Assembly (NCBI GenBank): GCA_964450755.1
Contig: CAYVDJ010000110.1
Coordinates: 1 to 25,372 of the forward strand
DNA: 25,372 nt
Reading direction: 5' to 3'
Source of the DNA: JAADDG01 sp964450755
Lineage (GTDB): Bacteria > Campylobacterota > Campylobacteria > Campylobacterales > JAADDG01
This document shows positions 16,936 to 24,959 of the stretch, piece by piece; the stretch's first letter is position 1, and every line of letters starts with the position of its first letter. The position numbers and the translations under genes were made by a program. The notes beneath the pieces are model-generated. The model was not told where the DNA came from. It searched no databases and saw only the letters and a program-made list of their open reading frames with translations.

Positions 16936-17191
16936 GCTGCTCCTGTGGAAACTGTTTTAATATCTCTTCTTTTGAAAAAGTAAATCTGTAATCTTCTATA
17001 TAACTCTTTAAAACAAAATATGCTTCATTTATCTCCTGCATTTTATGTTTCTCTTCACTCTGAAGATCGGGATGAAATTTTTTGGAAAGATTTCTGTATC
17101 TCTGTTTGATCTCTTTAAAAGAGACAAAGGCAGGAAGATTTAAAACTTTTAAAGCGTGTTGGATCGCCTTCACGCTTTTTTCATCCGTCAC
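16913..17191 (-). CDS. Small J-domain (DnaJ-like) protein
   Basis: A 92-residue protein that is almost entirely a J domain, with the invariant HPD at 40-42 in NLSKKFHPDLQSEEK and helix IV MQEINEAYFVLKSY. It should stimulate the ATPase of an Hsp70 (DnaK), but it lacks the Gly/Phe-rich, zinc-finger and C-terminal client-binding regions of DnaJ. It starts at GTG (17189-17191), whose GTGA overlaps the stop of the MCE gene, so translation is coupled. Position between the lipid-transport gene and the PRTase gene gives no direct hint of its client. Confidence 0.82.
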   Translation of the reverse strand: MTDEKSVKAIQHALKVLNLPAFVSFKEIKQRYRNLSKKFHPDLQSEEKHKMQEINEAYFVLKSYIEDYRFTFSKEEILKQFPQEQHASKFKF

Positions 17192-18645
17192 TTAACAAAA
17201 CTCCCGACATTTGAACTGCCCAAAAGAAGTTTTAGATCGTTATCCACAAAATGCACTCCAAAACCCAAAAATACATTTCTACTTCTGTTATTTAAAATAT
17301 TATCCACACCGATATATGTATCTATATGTCTGAGCATCGTATATCTCAAAGCCGTTTTCAGATGTGCATTGCTTCCTCTTACATCATTTTCGGCATTAAA
17401 ATCAAATACCTCCACACAGGCTCTTAATTTATCATTAAACAGATAATAATCTGCTCCGACTCCACCTGTATTTTCGATAATACCGGCTCTTATCCTTAGA
17501 TTATCATATCTTTTTGCAATTTGAGCTGAAATAACAAATTTAGACTTTTCATGTTTTGAAGGAAGGACAAGATTACCGTTTGCGTCATATCTGCTGTAAT
17601 CATCCATTGCCGCCGCTTCAAAAATATATGATCTTGTGGCATTTGGTTTGTAATCAAGTGTAAAATAACTTTTGTTATACTTGTCATCAAGCATATATTC
17701 ACCGCGAAGTCCAACCTCTAGTTCTATATTTGCAAGAGAATTGATATATTCGCCTATCGTTTCAAAAGTTTCTCCCCCTTTTGAGAAAAACTGATCTGCT
17801 GATTGTATTGCACTTCCCAAAGGTTTTTTGTTTTTCTTTAAAAGATCACTCAAATCATCTCCGACAGCCGTAAATTTATCAAACAGAGGAGGAAGTTTCT
17901 CTTTTGCATCACCTCCCACACTCTTTAGATCTGCGCTTAAAGCATCAAGTCTTTCCAGAATATCGGGAAGTTTTTTGTTAAGAAGATAAGCAGTTCTTTT
18001 AAACTCATCAGACATTGAACCAAACTTTTTTCCGGCATCAGAAAGATTCTTTGCCATACCTGTAAACTGATTCATTGTATTGTTTAAATCTTCTGTATGT
18101 ATAAACTTTTTTAACTCTGCCGTTATCTGTTCCAAATTGGCAAAAGTATTTTTCAGATTGTCTCTTGAAGTTTCATCCATCATACTTCTAAATTCCTGTA
18201 TAAAAGATTTAAACTCATCAGCCGCTTTGGCAAGACTGTCACTTGCAGAATCAAATCCCAAAAGCTCTTTTTGGCTCTTGACAGTATCACCCTCTTTTAG
18301 ATATTCATTTGATTCTCCCAAAAGTATCTCGGCATATTTGCCTCCCAACATAGAGTCCTGAGTCAATCTCAAAACGGAATCTTTTGGTATTTTTACACTG
18401 TTGTAAACAAAAAGTTCCAATTTGACACGGGCATTGTCTATGCTCATGTTTTTGAGATACCCTCCGTCTATTCCGTTGATTTTGACTTTTGAATTTTTAT
18501 CCAAACCGGCGGCATTTTTTACATAAGAGTACAGAGGATATCCCTCTTTGCCAAAGTTACTGAATTTGCTTACCTGCGTACTTAACAAAAAAAGAAAAAG
18601 AAGCCCTAAAAAAACAAAAAATCCTACTTTTGCTTCATTTTTCAT
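17188..18645 (-). CDS. MlaD-type MCE protein with C-terminal beta-barrel-like domain
   Basis: Predicted lipid-transport protein of the envelope; 485 residues, far longer than E. coli MlaD (183). Layout: N-terminal membrane anchor (about 7-24), a single MCE domain (about 36-115) with AAGLDKNSKVKINGIDGGYL, a long helical and mostly coiled region (about 130-300), and a C-terminal third (about 305-485). That last part is rich in alternating hydrophobic and polar residues with many Tyr/Phe/Arg strands (KSYFTLDYKP, KFVISAQIAKRY, ADYYLFNDKL, NVFLGFGVHF), as in outer-membrane barrels. AGGAG directly precedes the ATG. The start is 3 bases after lptD, which ties the gene to outer-membrane assembly. Confidence 0.85.
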   Translation of the reverse strand: MKNEAKVGFFVFLGLLFLFLLSTQVSKFSNFGKEGYPLYSYVKNAAGLDKNSKVKINGIDGGYLKNMSIDNARVKLELFVYNSVKIPKDSVLRLTQDSMLGGKYAEILLGESNEYLKEGDTVKSQKELLGFDSASDSLAKAADEFKSFIQEFRSMMDETSRDNLKNTFANLEQITAELKKFIHTEDLNNTMNQFTGMAKNLSDAGKKFGSMSDEFKRTAYLLNKKLPDILERLDALSADLKSVGGDAKEKLPPLFDKFTAVGDDLSDLLKKNKKPLGSAIQSADQFFSKGGETFETIGEYINSLANIELEVGLRGEYMLDDKYNKSYFTLDYKPNATRSYIFEAAAMDDYSRYDANGNLVLPSKHEKSKFVISAQIAKRYDNLRIRAGIIENTGGVGADYYLFNDKLRACVEVFDFNAENDVRGSNAHLKTALRYTMLRHIDTYIGVDNILNNRSRNVFLGFGVHFVDNDLKLLLGSSNVGSFVK

Positions 18646-18648
18646 ATA

Positions 18649-20721
18649 TTACTCCTGTGAAAAATTTGATGATTTGGAAAATTCATAATGAATACCTCCG
18701 ATAGGTACAAGGTTTAAAGTCAAAAACACTCCCTTTTTTGTAACAGACTGTGTTCCGATACTTGTCAGACTCGGTGTTATACTCTGCCTGTAGGTCAGTT
18801 TATAATTCCAGCATCTTTTTTTAAATATCCATCCTACTTTCCACTCTTTTGTAAATCTGTTTTTAATATCATAATCGATACCTGCAAAAAAATTATACTT
18901 TTGAATCAATTTCGTATCAAATTTGGTAATAAGAAAGTTGGAATCCTCACTTTTTTTGGAAACTTCGTAATTGTGTATCATTTTCAGATCAAAGTATCTC
19001 TTTTTATAAAGAATGGTGGTTTGGGATTTTCTGAGTTTTCTGTTTTCATAAGAGTAAAACAGCTGATTGTCAATTTGAAAATTTTTTGAGTATCTGTATC
19101 TTATCTCATTTTCCAAATCACCGTATTTATAAAGATCTTTATCAAAATAATAGGACTGATTTAATCTGTGCAACAAAAAATTAAAACCACTGTTATTATA
19201 GAAAAATTGGCTTAATCTAAAATTTAAGCTTTTTTTCTCCTTGTTCAAAGCTATAAAATCAGAAAAATCTCCCTTTTTGTTTTCGGCACTCGGTATTATA
19301 AAATCCAAATCCAAATTTACATTATGAATAAAACTGTTATATTTTTTCAAAAGATCACTGTTTAAAGAGAGTTTGTGATAGTTGCTGAAATAACTGCCGT
19401 TTTTGATAACACTGTCTGAATTGTCATAATCCACATAGGTAAAATAGAGATTTTCAGAGGCAGAGAAATTAAGATAATTATCAAAAATAGAAAAATAAAG
19501 ACTTAAAGGAACAGAAAGTTCATACTGTTTTGCAGTAACTCCCTCTTTTCTGTACCAGTTTTTAAACTTAAAATCTGAAGAATATAAAAGATTGTCTAAA
19601 AATACAGGCTGTATGACTTTGTGGTACTGCAAAGAGGGAAGAGTTTGCAGAGTATCGTCATTTGAAACTTTATCGGTATCTATAAAGTATTTTGCATATA
19701 ATCCAAAATAGTTTTCATTCGTATCCAAAAAATAGTTTATCTTTGATGTAACAAGTTTGTTAAATATCTTTTTGTGATTGCTCTCTTGAAGATTTAAATA
19801 ATCTATATCATTTAGATATGTAAGATCGATAAGCAAACCGTCTTTGACATCTGTATCAAAATATCCGCTGAAAACTTTTTTTCTGCTGTAATCTATCTCA
19901 AAACCTCTGTGATGTCTGTTTTTGAGATTGTATTTGTCATAGTAACCGTACTTTTCGGCAAAAGTTCCGACTCTTATCAAACCGTTTGAGTACAAAGAGT
20001 CTGCAAAACGCAATGTTGCATAAAGTCCTTTACCCCGAAGAGTTCTTATCTGAGGTGATATCTCAATATCACTGTTGGAGGATAAAACTATATAAAGAGG
20101 CTGTCTATAATAGATCCCCTCCTCTTTCTCATAACCCCCAGATGGTCTTAAAAGTCCGCTGTGGCGGGATTTGTCAGTAGGAAAGCTAAAATACGGAAGA
20201 TACAGCACCGGAATTTTTCCAGCATACAAAAGGGCATTTTTTATTGTTACCATACTGCTTTTTTTATTATAGACACCGCTTGAAAAAGTGATTTTCCAAT
20301 CGGGATTTTTCACATCGCAACTTGATATAATAGAGTGGTTTGTTATATATCTGTTATCATCCGATTTGGCTTCGTAACTGTCTATCCAAACCTGAGTTTG
20401 AGGATCGAAAAAGAAAAAGGGAGAGGAACTCAGCTCTTTGCTTTTTAGATTTAATTTTATATATTTTGAATTAATGGCTTTGTTATCCAAACCCAGTATA
20501 TGAACATTGCCAAAAAGTTCGATATCTTGAGTCCTTTTATCAAAAACCACTCTGTCCGCATTTAAAACATACTCTTTGCTATATACTATCACATCTCCCA
20601 AAGCATAGATATAGTCTCCTTCCGTTTCCACCTGATTTGCCAATATCTGATAGTTTCCCTTTACATTGGCAGCATACAAAGAGAGAGAAAGAAAAATAAC
20701 AGTTGCGATAAATTTAAACAT
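18649..20721 (-). CDS. lptD: LPS-assembly outer-membrane protein LptD
   Basis: Final component of the LPS transport bridge, inserting LPS into the outer leaflet. It has a signal peptide (about 1-18, cleaved after LSLYA), an OstA/LptA-like beta-jellyroll domain with YALGDVIVYSKEYVLNADRVVF, and then a large beta-barrel with PVLYLPYFSFPTDKSRHSG at its start. Only two cysteines occur, about C135 in SSCDVKNPDWKI and C637 in KKRCWNYKL, one at each side of the barrel, so they can form the interdomain disulfide seen in LptD. ATG at 20721 gives 690 residues; TTG one codon earlier is possible. It overlaps the RDD gene end. Confidence 0.93.
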   Translation of the reverse strand: MFKFIATVIFLSLSLYAANVKGNYQILANQVETEGDYIYALGDVIVYSKEYVLNADRVVFDKRTQDIELFGNVHILGLDNKAINSKYIKLNLKSKELSSSPFFFFDPQTQVWIDSYEAKSDDNRYITNHSIISSCDVKNPDWKITFSSGVYNKKSSMVTIKNALLYAGKIPVLYLPYFSFPTDKSRHSGLLRPSGGYEKEEGIYYRQPLYIVLSSNSDIEISPQIRTLRGKGLYATLRFADSLYSNGLIRVGTFAEKYGYYDKYNLKNRHHRGFEIDYSRKKVFSGYFDTDVKDGLLIDLTYLNDIDYLNLQESNHKKIFNKLVTSKINYFLDTNENYFGLYAKYFIDTDKVSNDDTLQTLPSLQYHKVIQPVFLDNLLYSSDFKFKNWYRKEGVTAKQYELSVPLSLYFSIFDNYLNFSASENLYFTYVDYDNSDSVIKNGSYFSNYHKLSLNSDLLKKYNSFIHNVNLDLDFIIPSAENKKGDFSDFIALNKEKKSLNFRLSQFFYNNSGFNFLLHRLNQSYYFDKDLYKYGDLENEIRYRYSKNFQIDNQLFYSYENRKLRKSQTTILYKKRYFDLKMIHNYEVSKKSEDSNFLITKFDTKLIQKYNFFAGIDYDIKNRFTKEWKVGWIFKKRCWNYKLTYRQSITPSLTSIGTQSVTKKGVFLTLNLVPIGGIHYEFSKSSNFSQE

Positions 20722-21163
20722 CAATAACCAATGTTTTGGCTAATTTGTCATGCCATGTCTCTTTTAGAGGATTTAAAAATGCCCAGATAAACCCCAGATA
20801 AAAGAACATTTCACTAAAAATTCTGACAACGGCTCTGTTCAAGGCTGATATAAAGGATGGTTTTTCAAAAATATTTCTGTCAATTATTTGAATTTTCAGA
20901 AACATTTTACCGGGCGTTGCACCATATTGCCATACAAAAAATGTCTGATAAATGATTTTCAATAAAACAACATAGTAAAAAGAGGTATTTATTACAAGAA
21001 TCATCTCTTCGGGAGTTTTTGCGCCTGAGATATGATCCCAATAGATAAAAGAGAAAAGTATTGATACGATAATCTCATCTATAAAATATGCCCACCCTCT
21101 TTTATTGACAGTGGCAAGTTCTATGTTCTCTCGTTCTAATCTGTCTAAAATCTCTCCATTCAT
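20714..21163 (-). CDS. RDD-family membrane protein
   Basis: A 149-residue membrane protein with about three hydrophobic segments. RDD hallmarks are RGWAYFIDEII near the start (the Arg and Asp of the name), WQYGATPGKMFLKIQIID in the middle, and TWHDKLAKTLVID at the end. Members are poorly understood and some have been linked to ion exchange. It sits 10 bases after purD and overlaps lptD by 8 to 11 bases depending on the lptD start, so it may be part of the envelope-biogenesis run. Its substrate cannot be named. Confidence 0.85.
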   Translation of the reverse strand: MNGEILDRLERENIELATVNKRGWAYFIDEIIVSILFSFIYWDHISGAKTPEEMILVINTSFYYVVLLKIIYQTFFVWQYGATPGKMFLKIQIIDRNIFEKPSFISALNRAVVRIFSEMFFYLGFIWAFLNPLKETWHDKLAKTLVIDV

Positions 21164-21173
21164 AACGGCTTTA

Positions 21174-22448
21174 TCAATCCTCGGATAAAGCTTGATAAGC
21201 TATATCTGTTCTAAATTTTTTACCGGCAAAATGAACCTGTCCGCAAAGACTGTAGGCATAGTCTCTTGCCTCTCTTATACTCTCGCCCATTCCTACACAG
21301 ACAAGAACTCTTCCGCCTGTTGCATAAAGTTTGTCATCCGTTTTCGAGACACCTGCATAAGATATATGAGAGTTTTCTTTTAGACCTTCATGCACTATCT
21401 CATCAACAATAATTTCGGCAGGAGTCGAAGAGGAGTAGGGATAGTTTTCGCTTACCATTACGACACCGACAGCATATTTATCATAAAATTTTATATCCAA
21501 AGACGAGAGATCTTTGGTAGCACCTTTGTAAAAAAGATCAAAAACGGAACTTTTTATAAGAGGCATGAGAACTTCACATTCGGGATCTCCAAATCTTACA
21601 TTGTATTCCAAAACAACGGGTTCACCTTTAACGATCATCAAACCTATAAAAAGTACACCCTCATAAGGCGCACCCTCTTTTTGCATACCTTTTAAAGTCG
21701 GTTTTATAACTCTCTCTTCTATCTTTTTATAAAGTTCTTCATCAATCAGCAAAGTAGGCGCATAAGCACCCATACCGCCGGTATTTGGTCCTTCGTCATT
21801 ATCCAAAAGTCTTTTGTGATCCTGTGCTGCGGGAAGTACTTTGTAATTCTCTCCGTCACATATCGCAAAGACGGAAAGTTCATATCCGTCTAAAAACTCC
21901 TCTATCACGATAGTTTTACCGGCATCCGAAAAACTCTTGCCGCTTAACATGTCTTTTGCGGCATTTTTGGCTTCATCTTTTGTTTTGGCAATAATAACAC
22001 CTTTACCGGCACACAAACCGTCGGCTTTTACAACTATGGGAAGTGTCAAACTTTCTATAAAATCCATAGCTTTTTTTTCATCATCGGTTTCTATATAACG
22101 GGCTGTGGGGATATTGTTACGGGAAAGAAAATTTTTCATATAGACTTTGGAACCTTCGAGTTTTGCAGCATCTTTTGAAGGACCAAATATCGTCAATCCC
22201 TCATTTTTAAAGATATCCACAACTCCCTCAACCAACGGAGCCTCAGGTCCTACGATTGTCAGATCGATATCATTGTTTTTGGCAAATTCTGCCAACTTTT
22301 TATAATCTTTTATATCCAAATTCTGTGCGAAATTGGAAGTTGCTCCGTTACCGGGAGCATAAAAAATATTATTAACTTTTTTTTCCTGATTTAAAGCGTA
22401 TCCTATCGAATACTCTCTTCCTCCGCTTCCGATAATTAAAACATTCAT
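21174..22448 (-). CDS. purD: Phosphoribosylamine-glycine ligase (GAR synthetase)
   Basis: Second step of purine synthesis: joins glycine to phosphoribosylamine using ATP. The 424-residue ATP-grasp enzyme begins MNVLIIGSGGREYSIGYAL. It has IVGPEAPLVEGVVD, the ATP-grasp stretch VVKADGLCAGKGVIIA, the PAAQDHKRLLDNDEGPNTGG block and YNVRFGDPECEVL. The usual GSGGREH reads GREY here, a conservative oddity. The start is ATG at 22448, with GGAGA at 22457-22461. The frame stays open to 22637, but that part overlaps the structured RNA and is not coding. It follows the 6S-like RNA by about 25 bases and may share its promoter. Confidence 0.95.
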   Translation of the reverse strand: MNVLIIGSGGREYSIGYALNQEKKVNNIFYAPGNGATSNFAQNLDIKDYKKLAEFAKNNDIDLTIVGPEAPLVEGVVDIFKNEGLTIFGPSKDAAKLEGSKVYMKNFLSRNNIPTARYIETDDEKKAMDFIESLTLPIVVKADGLCAGKGVIIAKTKDEAKNAAKDMLSGKSFSDAGKTIVIEEFLDGYELSVFAICDGENYKVLPAAQDHKRLLDNDEGPNTGGMGAYAPTLLIDEELYKKIEERVIKPTLKGMQKEGAPYEGVLFIGLMIVKGEPVVLEYNVRFGDPECEVLMPLIKSSVFDLFYKGATKDLSSLDIKFYDKYAVGVVMVSENYPYSSSTPAEIIVDEIVHEGLKENSHISYAGVSKTDDKLYATGGRVLVCVGMGESIREARDYAYSLCGQVHFAGKKFRTDIAYQALSED

Positions 22449-22473
22449 ATAAATTTTCTCCAAATAAGAAAAA

Positions 22474-22662
22474 CCCAAGTGAGCGTTCCATTTTGATGTG
22501 GCCCTAATTAGCCAACGATGCAGGAATGACGGTTTCTTTAGGCGATAGATTCTCGCTTTAACCAAAAAGCTCAAACGAAAATATCGACACACCAAAACCA
22601 TACGCTTCCCGCAGATACTTTTCTGTCGGACCCTCAATTTAATGGGTAGCGCTTCACTTAGG
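22474..22662 (-). ncRNA. ssrS: 6S RNA (purD RNA motif)
   Basis: The long gap before purD encodes a roughly 189-base RNA whose ends pair. Positions 22650-22662 (CCTAAGTGAAGCG when read on the minus strand) pair with 22474-22485 (CGCTCACTTGGG), giving about 12 pairs with one bulged A and one G-U pair. The 3' strand is followed directly by TTTTTC, a release signal. The size, the closing helix and an RNA gene immediately upstream of purD match what I remember as the purD RNA motif of Campylobacterota, later equated with 6S RNA, the small RNA that binds the housekeeping RNA polymerase. I could not verify the central bubble by folding. Confidence 0.75.
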
Positions 22663-22706
22663 TTTAAGAATATCTCTTTTCAAGAAAGAAACATTCTTAA
22701 ACCTAA
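22658..22706. repeat. 14-bp perfect inverted repeat at the 5' end of the 6S-like gene
   Basis: Arms 22658-22671 (TTAGGTTTAAGAAT) and 22693-22706 (ATTCTTAAACCTAA) are perfect inverted copies with 21 bases between. No T-run follows on either strand, so it is not a typical terminator. One arm covers the first bases of the 6S closing helix, and the other touches the last base of the -10 box. It may be an operator or an RNA switch or processing stem. Confidence 0.75.
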
Positions 22707-22734
22707 TTATAACATTTCTTATAAAAAGTTACAA
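22706..22734 (-). promoter_or_regulatory. Promoter of the 6S-like RNA and purD
   Basis: On the minus strand TTGTAA (22729-22734) and TATAAT (22706-22711) are separated by exactly 17 bases, a near-consensus sigma-70 promoter. Transcription would begin near 22699, some 37 bases before the 5' end of the closing helix, so the mature RNA would need trimming. Confidence 0.65.
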
Positions 22735-22742
22735 TTGTAACT
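22727..22742. promoter_or_regulatory. Perfect 16-bp palindrome over the -35 box
   Basis: AGTTACAATTGTAACT is a perfect palindrome that includes the -35 hexamer of the 6S/purD promoter, a classical repressor-site position. On the minus strand it is followed by a run of T, so it could also serve as a weak hemD terminator. Which transcription factor might bind is unknown. Confidence 0.55.
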
Positions 22743-22757
22743 CTTATTTAAAAAGTA

Positions 22758-23405
22758 TTATAATATTTTTTTTCTTAAATTTCTAGCAAATTTTATACAT
22801 GAATCGATAGTCTGCTCTTTGGATAAAAAATATTTCATATTCTTAGGCATAAATGAGGCTGTTTTTTTACCTATCGTAACGGCGGTATAACTCTCATCCC
22901 ATCTGAAACATTTAAAAAAACATTTTATTGTTGAAGGAGAAGAGAAGATAATAATTGAATTTTCAGGGGGAGTTGAGAGTTTTTTACAATCGGTACAGAG
23001 GGTTTCATAAACTACTTCCTCATCGAGAAATACTCCGTTTTCTTTTAAAATAGTATTTAAAGAAGATGTAACCTCTTTGGCTCTTAAAAAAAGTACTTTT
23101 TTATCTTTGAGCAAAGGTGTAATCTCCTTTGCAAAATCATCTCCGTATGAAGAAGAGGCGGTAAAAACATTATTTCCGCCTTTTTCCAAAACAGCTTTTT
23201 GTGTTCCTTTGCCGATAGAAAAAGAGGGAAATTCCCTCCAGCTTTTATCTATCCTCTCTATCGCTTCAACACCGTTTTTGGATGTAAATATCAAAGCTTC
23301 ATATTTTTTCAGATCTATCTTCTTATCAAAAAATTTAAATTCAATAACGGGAAGATTTAACGCACCTTCAAAGCTTTTATCACTTAAAATAAAAATATTG
23401 TTCAA
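22758..23405 (-). CDS. hemD: Uroporphyrinogen-III synthase
   Basis: Closes and inverts ring D of hydroxymethylbilane on the path to heme and siroheme. The family diverges strongly, but typical patches are visible: ALIFTSKNGVEAI (about 38-50), FSIGKGTQKAV, KVLFLRAKEVTSSL, VYETL, IIIFSSPSTIKCFF and a TAVTIGKKTASFM segment. The 215-residue length fits. The start is a TTG 3 bases after the guaA stop; no ATG is available nearby and the Shine-Dalgarno sequence is weak, so translational coupling to guaA is likely. Confidence 0.85.
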   Translation of the reverse strand: MNNIFILSDKSFEGALNLPVIEFKFFDKKIDLKKYEALIFTSKNGVEAIERIDKSWREFPSFSIGKGTQKAVLEKGGNNVFTASSSYGDDFAKEITPLLKDKKVLFLRAKEVTSSLNTILKENGVFLDEEVVYETLCTDCKKLSTPPENSIIIFSSPSTIKCFFKCFRWDESYTAVTIGKKTASFMPKNMKYFLSKEQTIDSCIKFARNLRKKIL

Positions 23406-23408
23406 CTG

Positions 23409-24959
23409 TTATTCCCATTCTATCGTTGCGGGTGGTTTTGAAGAGATATCATAAACTACTCTGTTGATACCGGCAACTTCATTGATGATTCTTGTGCTGA
23501 TTCTCTCAAGCAGTTCATGAGGCAAATGGGCAAATGTAGCCGTCATTCCGTCCACACTTTCGACAACTCTCACACAAACGGTATTGTCATAGGTTCTGTT
23601 GTCTCCCATTACGCCAACACTTTGCACATTCAAAAGAACCGTAAAAGCCTGCCATGTTTTATCATAGTAGCCACTTGCTTTTAGCTCTTCGAGCATGATG
23701 ACATCTGCCGCCCTTAAAAGATCAAGTTCCTCCTTTGTAATCTCTCCCATGATCCTTATAGCAAGACCGGGTCCCGGAAAAGGATGACGCATAACCATCT
23801 CTTTTGGAAGACCAAGCTCTATCCCAAGTTCTCTTACCTCATCTTTGAAAAGCTCTCTTAGAGGCTCTATAAGTTCAAATTTCATCCAATCGGGCAATCC
23901 GCCGACATTGTGATGGGATTTGATGGTTTTTGAAGGACCTTTTACCGATACGGACTCTATAACATCTGGATAAAGAGTTCCTTGAGCAAGATATTTTATA
24001 CCCTGATGCTTTTTCGCCTCTTTTTCAAAAAGCTCTATAAAAAGATGTCCTATTATCTTTCTTTTTTGTTCGGGATCTCTTATACCTTTTAATCTCTCAA
24101 GATAGATATCTTCCGCTTCTACGGTTATAAGAGGAACTTTGAGATTTATCTTGAACATATTTTCAACCGCTTCTTTTTCATTTGCTCTCAAAAGTCCGGT
24201 ATCTATAAAGATAGGAATAAGTTTATCACCTATGGCTTCATGCAAAAGTGCGGCAACAACCGAACTGTCCACTCCTCCGCTGACAGCACACAATACTTTG
24301 CCCTCGCCTACCATCTCTCTTATCTTTGTTATCTGCTCTTTTGCAAAAGAACCCATATTCCATGTTGTTTCACATCCGCAAATCTCTTTTGCAAAATTTC
24401 TAAGAAGTCTTTTACCCTCCTGTGAGTGATAAACTTCAGGATGAAATTGAAAAGCGTATATCTTTTTATCTTCATTTGCGATAGCGGCATAAGGGGAATT
24501 TTCACTGTGGGCTATCCTGACAAAGCCTTCGGGAAGTTTTGTAACCCGATCAGAGTGGGACATCCATACAACCTGAGAAGGTGAAGTATCTTTGAAAATC
24601 AAAGAGATATGAGAGTTTACCTCATCAAACAAAAGATTTGCTTTTCCGTACTCATGGTGATTTGCCGCTGCCACCTCTCCTTTGAAGTGATCAACTATAA
24701 GCTGCATACCGTAACAGATACCAAGTACAGGAATACCAAGTTCAAAGATGCCTTCATCTATCTTATAGGCATTATCATCATAGATACTAGCCGGTCCTCC
24801 CGATAAAATAATACCTTGAGGATTTTTGGCTTTTATACTTTCAAGACTTTCATGATAGGGAACAATCTCACTGTAAACCTTCTCTTCTCTTAATCTTCTT
24901 GCAATAAGCTGTGTATATTGAGAACCAAAATCCAAAACGACAATAGGAACATTTTTCAT
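23409..24959 (-). CDS. guaA: GMP synthase (glutamine-hydrolysing)
   Basis: Converts XMP to GMP with glutamine as nitrogen donor. The 516-residue protein has an N-terminal class I amidotransferase with nucleophile C82 in GICYGMQ and partners H173 and E175 in FQFHPEV. An ATP pyrophosphatase domain follows with the P-loop SGGVDSS (227-233), then the GMPS dimerisation domain with RHPFPGPGLAIRI, ending in SKPPATIEWE as in other members. The ATG overlaps the stop of the upstream antiporter gene by one base (TAATG), and hemD follows closely, so the three genes probably share a transcript. Confidence 0.97.
   Translation of the reverse strand: MKNVPIVVLDFGSQYTQLIARRLREEKVYSEIVPYHESLESIKAKNPQGIILSGGPASIYDDNAYKIDEGIFELGIPVLGICYGMQLIVDHFKGEVAAANHHEYGKANLLFDEVNSHISLIFKDTSPSQVVWMSHSDRVTKLPEGFVRIAHSENSPYAAIANEDKKIYAFQFHPEVYHSQEGKRLLRNFAKEICGCETTWNMGSFAKEQITKIREMVGEGKVLCAVSGGVDSSVVAALLHEAIGDKLIPIFIDTGLLRANEKEAVENMFKINLKVPLITVEAEDIYLERLKGIRDPEQKRKIIGHLFIELFEKEAKKHQGIKYLAQGTLYPDVIESVSVKGPSKTIKSHHNVGGLPDWMKFELIEPLRELFKDEVRELGIELGLPKEMVMRHPFPGPGLAIRIMGEITKEELDLLRAADVIMLEELKASGYYDKTWQAFTVLLNVQSVGVMGDNRTYDNTVCVRVVESVDGMTATFAHLPHELLERISTRIINEVAGINRVVYDISSKPPATIEWE

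Noticed and set aside
22449..22637. N-terminal extension of PurD by 63 codons
   Set aside because: The standard PurD start is MNVLIIGSGGRE at 22448 with a ribosome site. The upstream part is basic, unlike the family, and covers the paired 6S-type RNA.
22658..22706. Intrinsic terminator for hemD
   Set aside because: The stem is AT-rich and no T-run follows it on either strand; the nearer palindrome at 22727-22742 is a better, still weak, candidate.
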